NCBI GenBank assembly: GCA_949152475.1 | Contig: OX424566.1 | Span: 17,507,177-17,571,176, forward strand | Direction: 5' to 3' | DNA: 64,000 nucleotides | Source: Terebella lapidaria | Lineage: Eukaryota > Annelida > Polychaeta > Terebellida > Terebellidae | Position numbers and translations under genes: made by a program | Notes under the pieces: generated by a model | The model's database searches: none | Seen by the model: only the letters and a program-made list of their open reading frames with translations | What the model was told of the DNA's origin: nothing | Part shown: positions 10,820-21,998 of the stretch, piece after piece | Layout of the letters: every line of letters starts with the position of its first letter | Position numbering within the stretch: position 1 is the first letter of the stretch

Positions 10820-13800
10820 ATACTTATGTACATGTATGACTGCCTATTATCGATGTTATGAATAGATATTGGTTGTTGCATAATGAAACTCCTATCGATC
10901 ATTGTTATTTGTTTGGCGCTGAACTTCAGGGAATCTGTCGCCTTTCATAGCCATGAAGATCGCCAGATGGCGCCAATCTTTGCATTTCAGTGGTAATGAA
11001 CCACCTGTTTGGCCGAATGGATAGGAGTTGTGGGTCTTGCCGTATTAAAGCTCACATTTTTGGAGGTCTAGAGCTCGCGAAACATTCCAGTACAGAGTTT
11101 CAGTAAGCTTTTCATCTAGGTCAATTTTGAATAATTAACTTGGTTAATTAAGGTTTTTCTTACCAAATGGTGTTTACCAAAAATTCAAACTTAATTTGGT
11201 ATAACAAATGGCTCGAAACACATAGTGATGTGGTTATGGGCAACACTTTTTTGGTTCTTCCACCCGTCAGAAAATTAAAATAGCCGCAATGCATAGAGTA
11301 GATTTGAGAGCACCGAAACTCATATAGGCTCAATTTCCGTCTGAAATCTCATCACTTTGACATTTCAAGATCATTGAAAGGTAACATTCGAGGTCAACAC
11401 TGAAATCGCCATAATATATATGACTTCCCATTTGGATGCTACAATATCTAGTCTCGATTTTGAATCAATCAGTACCAATACATGTATATCTCCTATAATG
11501 AAAGAAGAAAATGACACGATTGTTGTCGTGCATTTGTTTAGATGTTGTTTCCCCGCCATGAAATCGGAGACGAATCAATCGACCTAGAGTTAGTCGGCTC
11601 TAGGTTAGAACTGACTTGAGATCAAGTTCAAGGTCACCAAAAGATCCACCATATCATATGCCTATATATTGTAATACAAATACAAAGTTCTATTCACACA
11701 TTGTGTTGGGGTCAAATTGTGCATTTCACTCCCATTCAGGACGTTTTAGGACCATGTTTCAGGCCTTTTAAGATGCATGCAGTGAGACCCTTCATCTTGG
11801 AAGCCATTTTTTGCTCAGGGCAGAACCGCACCAAAAAGGAGTCAACATCTTCATACACTTCACAAAAGGTATAAAACGTCATGCTTGTTAGTACGTCATT
11901 TAACTAGGAATTTATCACCTGAATTTTGATAACTTTATTTTACAGTTTGAAAATACGTTGTCAATGTGGAATATGTGGCAGTTAGTCATTTTAAAAATAA
12001 TTGGACTAAACTGGCTAAAAATGATACAGTCAAAAGGACTTAGAAACATCTTTATATATTAGCCCAATGTTCTGGCAAATTTGTAGGAAATTTTTTCACG
12101 TGAAAGGCATATTACAGACACAGACAGATGATGGACGGATGGCAAACCACAACAACAATAGCTTGTCAGGCCTGCTAAAATATTTCTATATACACCCGCG
12201 TGCGTAAAATAATACAAGAAAACCAGTTCATTGTCCGAGCTGTGCTTCGATGTGACCCTTACATTTTATACAACACTGTAGTTGTAAAAACAAAGAACGC
12301 TCATTTGTACTTTGCCCTGAAATGTTTTGCTGGTTTTACGAGCATGCTTTGCTGACTGATTGTGTGTTCTTTTTTTTCTATCAGAATGTAGGTCACTGCG
12401 ACATTATAGCTTCACAGTCTCCCACACAATCGTGGCAGTTACTTTGGACTGTGTATTAGATTAGGCCAAACCAAACTAATCCTGTTAGCATCACTGAAAC
12501 TGCTGAAACTTTTGAGATCAAAAAGAAGATGTTCCAATATTCCTTGTACTTCCATCTTTGGGATTGTGGAAAATGTTAGAATATGCTGTCAAGAACCAAT
12601 AAGAGACATAGATGAGTGGTACTGGACGAGTGACCGTGGTGCTCGATATAATTGTATCACCCATAGGGATTTCGTAAATATCATTTTCCACCCCAATGTG
12701 AGAATCCCTGGCTCACGCATTCCCTAACAGTATATCCAGGTTAGCTGATAGATATTGGCGCTACTTGGTCAAGGCCAAACCCTCGGGATCTACGCATCCA
12801 GACAGCTAAACTGCCGATATTGACAAGGTGAATAATGCCCTTAAACTCTAAATCCGGCTATTTCTTGACAGGCCAGACACTGACTGTCTCATTTTGATTA
12901 TTTTGATATTATGCAAATTATACAGCATTTGGAGTCATTAAACTTTGTTTATGTAAGTCAAGCCTACTCTTTTGTATTATATAATTATTGCACACTTTGC
13001 ATTGGTAATTATTAAGTAATTGTAAGAATAGCCAAAATCCATTTATCTTGGACCATTCCATGAGTTTTTGCTGACGCACGAACCTAAGCCCAACCCCTTG
13101 GTCCAGCCTTTGCAGTTTAAGACCATTTCCGTTATGTAAAATAAAGTTCCCTGATAGGATGATATTGCATCTTGTTTTCATTATCACCAAGAACCCGAAA
13201 GGGGGACTGGTGATAATTGAACGATATGCAGAAATGTGAGGTTAGGGTGTGTTTTTGATGGATATGTCTACACTTTTACTGAACACGTGTATCAGCGGAA
13301 TGTGTTCTGCTGGAAATGTGTTAGGTTTCACCGGACAAAAAAATATAAACAAACGCGTATGTACACAGATATTTTATGGACGAGAGTACAACATCGCACC
13401 AGTGACCTTGATGGCTGAAACCGTAGATCCATGCTGAAACTTGACATCTTATCTTCATTCGTTCACTCTCCGTTCACGATTCAATTATATTAAAAGGTAA
13501 TTCTCTTCTCGCCTTCTGTCCTGGAACGTTTGATGATGTCGCTTGGCCATTATCCCTCTGATTCGATTTTTTTCTGCATATAGGCCTAAATTTCAAATTT
13601 CACATAGATATGTAACGTTTGGTTGCGCTCTGTACCTCATCACGTTCACGGCGGGCACCGTGATTACTTAACTACGTGTATGACCAGGTACTAGTCCGAC
13701 ATGATGTACTTGAGTGATCCTGGATCAGCTCAGCCTCATCAAGAGAGTTAAGTAGTACCTCAGTGAGGCTCAGTCATCCGGCCAGCCACCGATGGCGCCG

Positions 13801-14099
13801 GACACCCTGCCACAGTGGGTCAGAATTTGTGAACTTATTTCAGAACAAATCATGTTTTGAGTGCGTGAAATATGCACTATCAAGTACTGTATCATTTCCT
13901 TTCATTTTAATTGTTTCCAACGATAATTCCATACTTTGTCAATTGACAGCTGTTTGTTTACATTTTCATCATGGTATAGTTTTGTCACACTACAAAACTA
14001 CCACTCGAAGTCGCCAGTCAGGAGCATCATGCAATCAACTGATGATGGGTGTGATGTCACGAGGCAGTTTTGAATAACATTTTATGTGTTCATACTCTC
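10820..14099. other. intergenic, nothing recognised
   Basis: No open frame above about 105 codons, no recognisable domain and no clear tandem repeat. GC is slightly higher at 12500-12850 and 13740-13810 but no exon could be supported. It may hold regulatory DNA for the divergent sulfotransferase and first P450. Confidence 0.5.
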
Positions 14100-14104
14100 C
14101 GATG

Positions 14105-14265
14105 AATAACAAACATTTTAGTTCGATGTGGCCTTACTATCTTGACTTGGCTACAGTGTTTGAGAATATAGGGCTTACTCCTGCTATGTGGTGGGCTAGC
14201 TTGGGAATATTTTTGTTTCATGCCAGTGTGAATAAAAAAACATTACACACAAAGGACCTCTAAAG
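14105..14265 (+). promoter_or_regulatory. presumed promoter of P450 copy 1 (conserved in copies 2 and 3)
   Basis: The block GATGAATAACAAACATTTTA then TTCGATGTGGCCTTA is shared almost word for word with 35119-35160 upstream of copy 3 and weakly with 21878-21905 upstream of copy 2. A second shared block, TTTCATGCCAGTGTG at 14216-14230, sits 36-50 bp before the ATG in this copy and has equivalents before the other two. It resembles a pyrimidine-CA initiator and probably marks the transcription start. No convincing TATA box is seen. Confidence 0.55.
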
Positions 14266-16892
14266 ATGATTTGGATAGTTTTGCTGCTCCTCATCTGCGC
14301 GTTTTACGCGCTGAACATTTGGAAGTCCTCGCGTGGCAGAAATCGAGGGGATTTGGATTTGATTCCAGGTGATAATATTGTTATCGAATGAGCAACCGTA
14401 TTATATACATGCATGCAACACACTAATATTTCATTCATAAAATATTGACACAGTATTGTATACATGTATATAACCTCTGAACTTACTTTTGTATCCGAGA
14501 TTATGATCGCAAAATTTATGAACTAGTACATGAAGTGATACCATGTAATCCATCACGAGGAAAATGCCTACTTTTATTCGGATGTAGGAACTACTATTGT
14601 ACTTGCCTACAATAGACTTCCCAGTCAAGAAGTGAGATCATCATGACATCACTGTGATACCACATATCAGTCACAAGTGTGAATTCATCACATGAAGTCA
14701 CAATGAACTCAGTGTGATGTCACCAGTATGACCTCACGGATGTGATGTCACTGTGACTTTATGCCTGTGAATTCACACCTATGATCTAACCGTGAATTCA
14801 CTGTGATGTCAGTCCTGTGAGTAATGGCGGCCATTATTATTGATCGAAAATTGAACTCATAAATACATGGAATTTTAAGTGGGCATTTATATTGTGGAAT
14901 TTTGGCTTGAAATCAGCAATGGAAATGATCTCAAACAAAATTAATATACTACATTAACAAAGTTAATAACATTATTTTTGCTAACTCATAATAATATCAT
15001 AGAAACCTTACACTGCGAACTCATCATGTGATGTCACCGTGAGGTTACACCGTGAACTCACGAGGGACTCATCATGTGAACTCACAGTGTGTTCACAGTG
15101 AATTCACATTCTTGACTGGGTTGCACTTGTCTGAGTTAGGTCCAAAGGAAAGTCCTTGGTGGAAAGTGTTCAGGCCTGGACAAGGAACGCCATCGCACCA
15201 AATCCCACAATTGGCTACGACTGCACTAGCAAAGAAGTATGGACCAATTTTCAAGCACACGCTGCTCACTGGAGAAAGGTACATCGTCGTGTCTTCATAC
15301 GAACTCATCTACAAGGTAGATTCCATTTAACGTTTGACAAACATTGTACGTATTGAATGTTAAAGTTATACTAGAAGATTATTGAGTATACCGGTAGTAT
15401 ATTTATCTGTTGCCAAGAGCACAAGTGTATTATATTTGGATATCATAGTTGCAAAAGAAATCAAATCTCGCGTGTTGATATCCACTTTCTGATATTTATT
15501 GAACATACAACGATTATGTTGCCAAACTTCGATGGAGTGATATATATTGTTTTGACAAAGTCGGGACTAAAATATCACAATTTTATGGTATTCCAGTCCC
15601 ACAAACATTGTTGGTGTTCATAATGATTAAATGTACAACAGGTTCTGGTGTCAGAAGGCAAGGTTTTTGGTGGGCGCTCGGCAATGTATCGTATGCACGC
15701 AGCCTTTGACTCGACAGGTATCGTGCAGAATGTGGAGCCTGATGAGAAATGGCGACTGCTGAGGCGTATTTCTCAGAGGCACCTGCGCCAGTTTGGAGAT
15801 GGCCTCTCACGTCTTGAAAACATCATCACCTTCGTTGCGGATGAGATGTTCAAAGCGTTTGATGAGCACATGGGAAGACCGTTCAACCCGAAAGATGTTG
15901 CGACAGATGCTGCGAGAAATAGCATCGCGTTCCTGATCTCGGGTGAGAAGGGTACTAAGGATTCTCCACTTGTCAAGAAGCTACGCCAGTATGAAGAAAT
16001 TGCAACACAGGTCATACCAACAGTGTCAATCCCGCTCAGCTACCAATTGTTGGATGCCATGCCTTGGCTGAGGTTCTTCGGGTTGAGCTCTTGGAAAACC
16101 ATCCAAAAGCTGAGGCGAATTGAACGAATTGTCTGGAATGAGGTCGTCGACATAAACAAAGCGAACCCAGAGTCTCAAAGCATCTGCAAAGTCTTCCAAG
16201 AACACATGGACACATCTGATGGTACGGGCCAGCTCATAACAGTGAATGATGCCAGAAAGAGCAGCCTCTCTCTTCTGTTAGCTGGGGTTGTCACTACTAG
16301 TACGTCACTGTATGCTACTATCAACATTCTCGCTCATCACCCTGCAATCCAAGATAGAGTCCTGAAGGAAATCCTGGACGTGGCTGATCTGGAAGTAGGA
16401 GTTACCTTGCGCGAGCGTCTTCAAATGCCTTACTGTCGTGCAGTTATCTATGAAGCACTTCGATATCACAGTTTAACCTCCCTAGGAATAGCCCATCGCA
16501 CATGCGCGGACACTACACTAGGAGGGTTCGCTATACCCGCTGGAACTCGCGTGATAACGGCTTTGTACCTAATGCATCATGATGAAGAATTCTGGGGTGA
16601 TCCATACGACTTTCGTCCAGAACGATTTCTGGATGAAGATGGGGAGCTCGTTCCCGCTGACCACCCCAATAGGAAACATCTGATGCCCTTCGGAGCTGGA
16701 ACACGAGTATGTCTGGGGGAGTCCTTAGCTCTGACCAGGCTCTTCCTCTGGATATCCAACATGGTCCTTAAGTACAGGATCACCCCGGCACCTGGCAACC
16801 TCAAGTCTTCTGTTGACTCGAGAAACTTCAGGTTCTCAAATGCTGCCCTGAGACCTCCTCAGTATGAAGTCATCCTTTCTAGGAGAGCCTGA
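14266..16892 (+). CDS. cytochrome P450 (CYP2-clan-like), array copy 1, three exons
   Basis: ER membrane haem monooxygenase; substrate unknown. Exons 14266-14368, 15140-15315 and 15642-16892 join with matching phases (1, 0) to 509 aa, the usual full length. Residues 1-22 are a signal anchor, followed by a basic stretch and IPGPKESPWW in place of the usual proline-rich hinge. Exon 3 carries the I-helix AGVVTTS (307-313), K-helix EALR (364-367), FRPERF and the haem loop FGAGTRVCLG with Cys450. The ORF is intact. The I-helix acid expected at residue 310 is Val. The first ATG giving an anchor was chosen as start. Assignment to the CYP1/2/17/21 assemblage rests on the haem loop and overall pattern; a family number cannot be given. 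The nearest neighbours are its own two paralogues downstream. Confidence 0.93.
14620..15120. mobile_element. 501-bp MITE in intron 1 of P450 copy 1
   Basis: The ends are inverted: CCCAGTCAAGAA at 14620 and TTCTTGACTGGG ending at 15120, about 20 bp before the exon 2 acceptor. The interior near each end is packed with short near-palindromes built on GTGATGTCAC, GTGAATTCAC and TCATCATG, so the RNA or DNA strand could fold into many small hairpins. No ORF. The target duplication is not clear (TT at both sides at most). Confidence 0.7.
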
Positions 16893-19499
16893 CTCTAGTT
16901 TGATCATGAGGCTCCAAATCTGCTATATGTGTAAAGTACATAGGTATTGCACTAGATAGTGGATTGTACAAGTATACGATATAACCTTCAAACAATTGGT
17001 TGTAAGAATACTGAACATAATATATATGTATTAATTGCATGCACCATGAATATGGTACAGGCCACGCTGTCACTGAAATTCTGTTACATCACAAGTTGTT
17101 ACATAACAAGACACTCAAACTCGTACACGGCCAGGTGGATGTGTATGTTCCTTGTGAAAGTATATAGAGTTCCTTCATACTGATTTAGATATTCAATCAT
17201 CGAATGTGTTCGTCAATAATTTTTTTGAAAACAAATACCTCTAATTCCGTCGTGTCTTCATTTTTTTGCAGGACAATCTTGGTGTCCCAGCACCATGTCA
17301 CAATATTATGTGTTATAAATTCCAGTACCATTCACAAAGCTATCATCTATTGTTGCATACTTGAACATAGAAACATATAAAGCAAATGTTTAAATAGTTT
17401 TTGAACATGTGGATTGGTTTAGAACAGAAATAAAGAAATATTAATGAATATCCTAATTTGGTGTCTTTTTGGTTACGAATTAAGAAACACTGTCAAAATG
17501 TGGCCAGGGCATTGCAAAAGTATACTTGGATGTGACATGCATAGACAGCCAACATGCATTCAGACAACCACACTGTAAAACAACTTTTTTCGCTTTCTTT
17601 CTAAGAATGGAGTCAGACAGTTTTTGAGATTTTTGCTTCAAAACGTTGCCCTTATGTGCCTCTGTGATGTGTATGAGTTTCCTTGCCTCTGAATCGCCGT
17701 TCTGCGTGTAGCGGCCATTTTCGTTTTCACGACTGGTTCCAAATGGGACTTTCCCATGTCAAATACTCCTATGCTTTAAAATGGGACACATTATGCCTAA
17801 TATCTCACTCAATATTGAGATTAGAGACTAGGAGTCAAATTTGGATACATGGGAAATGACAAGTATGAAATGGTATATGATGAATATTCTTGTGATATTG
17901 ACTTTGATCTTTGAACATATTTTCAAGTTCCTTGAACAAATTCGCCAAGATATATTGTCCGGTAATCTTATTGAGCCTTTTTTTGTGGGCATCATGTTTA
18001 TCTGTATTGATTATCATATTCCTCTCATCTTCCTCGTCGTCGTCATCATTGCTTCAAAATGTTTTTTTTTCCTTCCCGTCATCATCATCTTTGAATCGTA
18101 TCAGGAATTCTTTGAAATCTGTTTTCTTTTTCTCATGTGTTTTTTTCTTCATTCTTTTCTGTATTTTCTTCTTCTTTTTTGAGGTGGTGGGCACCTGTTG
18201 AGTGGTATCTCTTTGTTTGTTTTGTTAAATATTTTTGTCCCAACAGGTTCACAGTCAAAATGACTCAAGCCCATCATCTCGTCACTGTTCTGTATCTTTG
18301 ATATTTTGTTGATTGTATACACCTGAGACAGTGCAAAAATAAATTCTATTCTATTCTATTCTGTTAAGAACGAAATGTCCAAGCACTAATAATCGATCTT
18401 CCTGACGTTAGGTAGGTATCTGTCGATTGATGTGGACATCTCAAATTACCAAGATACATGTTTATTAATATGTATACAGCGGGGTTTGGCAGATGACACT
18501 CATACTCACGCTGATCTGTGGATTTTTTTTCTAAATACGTAACAGTGACCCGAACATTTCATCCAGAATTTTGGTGTCCCTGTTACATCATCAGGGAAGT
18601 TTCAATGTGTAGTCATGCAGCGTAGAAAATCAATAGCTTTTTCCATTGTTTGTATATACCCGTTGATTCACAAACAGCTTTACTAAAGTGATATTGGGAG
18701 AAAGTTATGGATTTTGCCATACATTTCTGACCAAACGAAGAATCCATTATAGTTATATCTGCACTTGTTTGCCCAAGCAAATGATTTTCTCTCACTGATT
18801 TTGTTGCGAGTTTCTGGTAGATATAGTTCGATTTTGTTGATTTTATTCAAAGCCAATTGAGCGAAAACTAGGTCAGGTCAGAGGTACATGTAACTCTGAG
18901 TGGCGCACAAAACAAAAGATAAGCGACTGCTAGTACTGCCAGATGCTTGATTTACTGTAGTCATCTGATCAAGCATAGTTTGTTTTGTAACCTATTTTTC
19001 TGGGCCCTCAGGCATATTTGTAGTTGATTTTGCACTAATGGTTTTTCTCCCAATATCGCTTTAATTACGGTATTAGACTACAGAATATTTTGTTTATGAA
19101 CGCCCCGTAAATTGAAATAGTTCCATGAACAGAAAGACGAATACATAATTAATATTCATGATATTTGATGATGTAATCAATTCATTGATGCAGTGTGATA
19201 TGCATATACAAAGTCCAGTATCACTTGAGGAATACTTGTATCAATCGTGTGGAAAAAATACATTAACATTGCATTATGTAGAAACTTCACGTGTGGTAAC
19301 TGTGTGTACAAGATGGGAATTCACTTGGTGGTAATAGGTAAACCATGCATAAGTCAACGTGCACAACTTATCATAATCGATAATGAACATAGAGATCGAG
19401 TTACTCCGTATTCTCCCTGTATCATGTGATGGAGATTGACATTGACACTTTATCTACGAGCTATCAATACAAGTATGTGACACGAATAATGTTAGTGTC
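16893..19499. other. 3' flank of P450 copy 1 and repeat DNA
   Basis: The sequence after the stop (GAGGCTCC, TCTGCTAT) matches the 3' flank of copies 2 and 3. A possible polyadenylation signal AATAAA is at about 17427. A decayed relative of the 3458-4852 element covers 17690-17975, followed by pyrimidine-rich DNA and a TTCTA pentamer run at 18340-18361. At 19231-19300 short words (ACATTAACATTGCATTA) match the downstream flanks of copies 2 and 3 (26560 and 42830), so the duplicated unit probably extended this far. No gene seen. Confidence 0.6.
17690..17975. mobile_element. decayed copy of the 3458-4852 element, without its array
   Basis: It shares CAAATGGGACTTTCCCATGT, CACATTATGCCTAATATCTC, one degenerate satellite unit and the right-end word TTGTCCGGTAA with the larger element. 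It has one satellite unit where the other has about seven, so the array expands or contracts within the family. Confidence 0.65.
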
Positions 19500-19700
19500 A
19501 GATAACGATTCACTACTGAATTTGGTGCCCACTACATTACCATTGAATAAAGTACGATGTCAGTTCGTTGTTAGTGTTGAACAGCCTGAGGATGGCTATG
19601 GGGTCGGTGACGTTATACAGGTATTAATAATATGTCACTTGGCGAAGTCTCCAGTACGAGTATCCGTTGGTTTCGATTTATTTTTTTCATTTCATCAAAG
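19500..19700 (-). pseudogene. decayed carbohydrate sulfotransferase fragment
   Basis: The + strand words GATGGCTATGGGGTCGGTGA and TGTCACTTGGCGAAGTCTCC are close to GATGGCTTCGGGGTCCGTGA and TGTCACTTGATAAAGTCTCC inside the intact sulfotransferase (9673-9745), in the same order and spacing apart from a short gap. Frameshifts and lost flanking similarity show that it is a remnant on the - strand. It may mark a former duplication of the sulfotransferase together with P450 copy 1. Confidence 0.6.
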
Positions 19701-19839
19701 AAAGACACATTTCTGCCATGTACCTCCAAAACAAAGATTAGAAGCCATCCCGATGCGAAACAGCGACCATACATTTTGATCATATTGACGATCCTTTATA
19801 TATGTCCCGTTGTCATAACGCACGACCTATTATGAATAT

Positions 19840-21860
19840 ATAGACGCACCAACTGCACGAGTTTCAATTGAGCGAAATTTCATTTTGGGAATGAACCTTA
19901 CATGTACATGTACATATACTTCCGTTTGTAAAAGTCGCGAAAGCTATCACTACTCTGGGGTAAAAAATATAAAAAAAATACTGTCCTATATCTAACCTGA
20001 ACTTGTTGAGAAAGTTGTTGCTCATCTTACTCTAAATTTCCTAATAAATTGCCACCAATCGGCAAATTTGGAATTCCGGGTCCACTGAAACTGCTCTTCG
20101 GAAAAAAATTAGCAAAATTAGCCCAAAGGTCAAGGTCCCCACGGAAGTCACTATAGATGACTTCCTAGCATTTAAGATCTCTCTTGAAGTGTTCTAGGAG
20201 TTTAATCCATACAGCTCCGATAATGAAGTAACAAGGTCTCTAAAAGAAGCACCTGATGTGATATTCTTTAAAAAAAATCTATCTACAAACATTCTGTCTG
20301 CATCAATCTACATTATTCACGTCTAATGTTACATTGAACACACTGTATCGACGTACTTTGAAAAATTCAAAATTGCTTGTATCGTACCCCGTTTCAGCCC
20401 TGTCACGTTAGCTTGAGAGTTCACTGACTATGTATGAAATACCGTACATACTCGCTAAGCTCAATATTACAAAATTCAAAGCCCTCAACTCCGCACCCTA
20501 CATCGTGATAAAACATGACCGGTCAACACTGCCCGCTGTTATTGTCAGTAAATGTTGCGATATTTTTTTTTTCGTGGTACCCATAAACTGACAAACTATT
20601 TAATACAAACCTATTGCCAGTGTCACGCTCAATTCACAACTAGGGTGCGTCGGCAGAAAATAGTTATGTCGGGTTGTTTGTTCGGTAAGTGTTGGCACTT
20701 AACCGGTTGGCCGTGTAGCTAAACTCCAGAGTGGAGCCAACGTACTTCTGCTGACGTTGAATCGTGTTTCTTAGACTTATATTCGACCAACGTTGGACCA
20801 AAGTCGCTAAATGACCAAATGCTCGCCATGTTGGATTTGATTCTTTGACATTGATTTTCATAATTGGTGAGGGACACTTATTTAAGGCAAAATAGAAATC
20901 TGCAATGAGTCCACAATTTGTAGTATGTGTTGTTATTTACGGAGGAAATGAGTGATGATTTCTTGATGTACACTTATAATAATTGCACACATTTTAAAGC
21001 CAACTTTGGGTTGATGAGCAAAAAGACGTGAGATCAACGTCAGATGATGAGTTGGATAGGGGTTCGTTTGACGTTGGCCTGACGTATGCATGTTACCTGG
21101 GAAGGTCACAAAAAATGTCAAAATCAATAACAGTGCGTATATTCATGAATAATCTTCACTATTATTTTAGTATTTTTGTGTGAGGAATGTTAAGAATTAT
21201 CACGAATTACGAATTTATTTGAAAACTGAGACAAATATACTAGTATAACATGAAAGAATGGTACAAATAATTGAACACATGCATAATCACAGTTTTGAGG
21301 AGACCCCGAAGACAAGAGACATGGGCTGACAACTGCGTTCGATTCACATTGCCGGCTGATTTGTTGTCTTGCAGCAGCCATAGCCTGGGGCACTGCGCAT
21401 GCTCCTCATTTCAATACACATACGTTGTACGCTTACATGTACGTGCTATCCATGTACGTGCACCATATTTGAAATCTCGTAATTTAAAAGTAAGAAACCA
21501 GGAGAGTACTGTACCAATTTTCAAAGTACTTTTAAACATACTTTTGACAATTTCTATGAAATTATGCTATTTCAAATTTGGTGCAAACATATCAAATCGG
21601 CTGGCAATGTGAATCGAACCGGTTAGCGGAGATTCGCTGTAAAACTACGGTGCCCAGCTTTAAAATACTACATGAATCGAACTGTTCGTCCGTTTGTGCC
21701 GCACTTCGAACATCGCCAGCATAGAGCTCATTTGGGCGATAAAAGTGCGACGTCTTGAACTAATATACAAGTTCTAGAGGGAGCAACGTTGGCTAATCAT
21801 CTAGCACTGGTGCTGGATAATGTTTCAAATTGCATTCATAGCGCGAGCCATATACTCCTG
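19840..21860. other. intergenic, nothing recognised
   Basis: AT-rich with short open frames only and no domain recognised. There is no clear tandem repeat. A tRNA-like word at 21611 was examined and rejected. Confidence 0.5.
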
Positions 21861-21869
21861 TGAACAAAA

Positions 21870-21998
21870 AAAAACCATTTCATATCGGCGTGGCCTCTTG
21901 ACATTGTCAAGTACAGATCCTGAGCACAAAGTCCAACTTGTGACGTAAAATTTTTTTCACGCCAGTGTAGAATTCCAAACGCAACGAGAGAAGAACTC
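21870..21998 (+). promoter_or_regulatory. presumed promoter of P450 copy 2
   Basis: It contains TATCGGCGTGGCCTC, GTCCAACTTGTGACG and TTTTTTTCACGCCAGTGT (21951-21968), matching the blocks upstream of copies 1 and 3. The last block lies about 30 bp before the ATG at 21999 and is the likely initiation region. Confidence 0.5.

Noticed and set aside
17841-18201. Hydrophobic frames of 96-113 codons resembling membrane proteins
   Set aside because: They are produced by a T-rich tract (runs of Phe/Leu/Ser) with no family features.
21601-21665. Possible minus-strand tRNA (GGTTCGATTC word)
   Set aside because: The acceptor stem pairs poorly, the length is about 60 nt, and the D and anticodon arms cannot be drawn.
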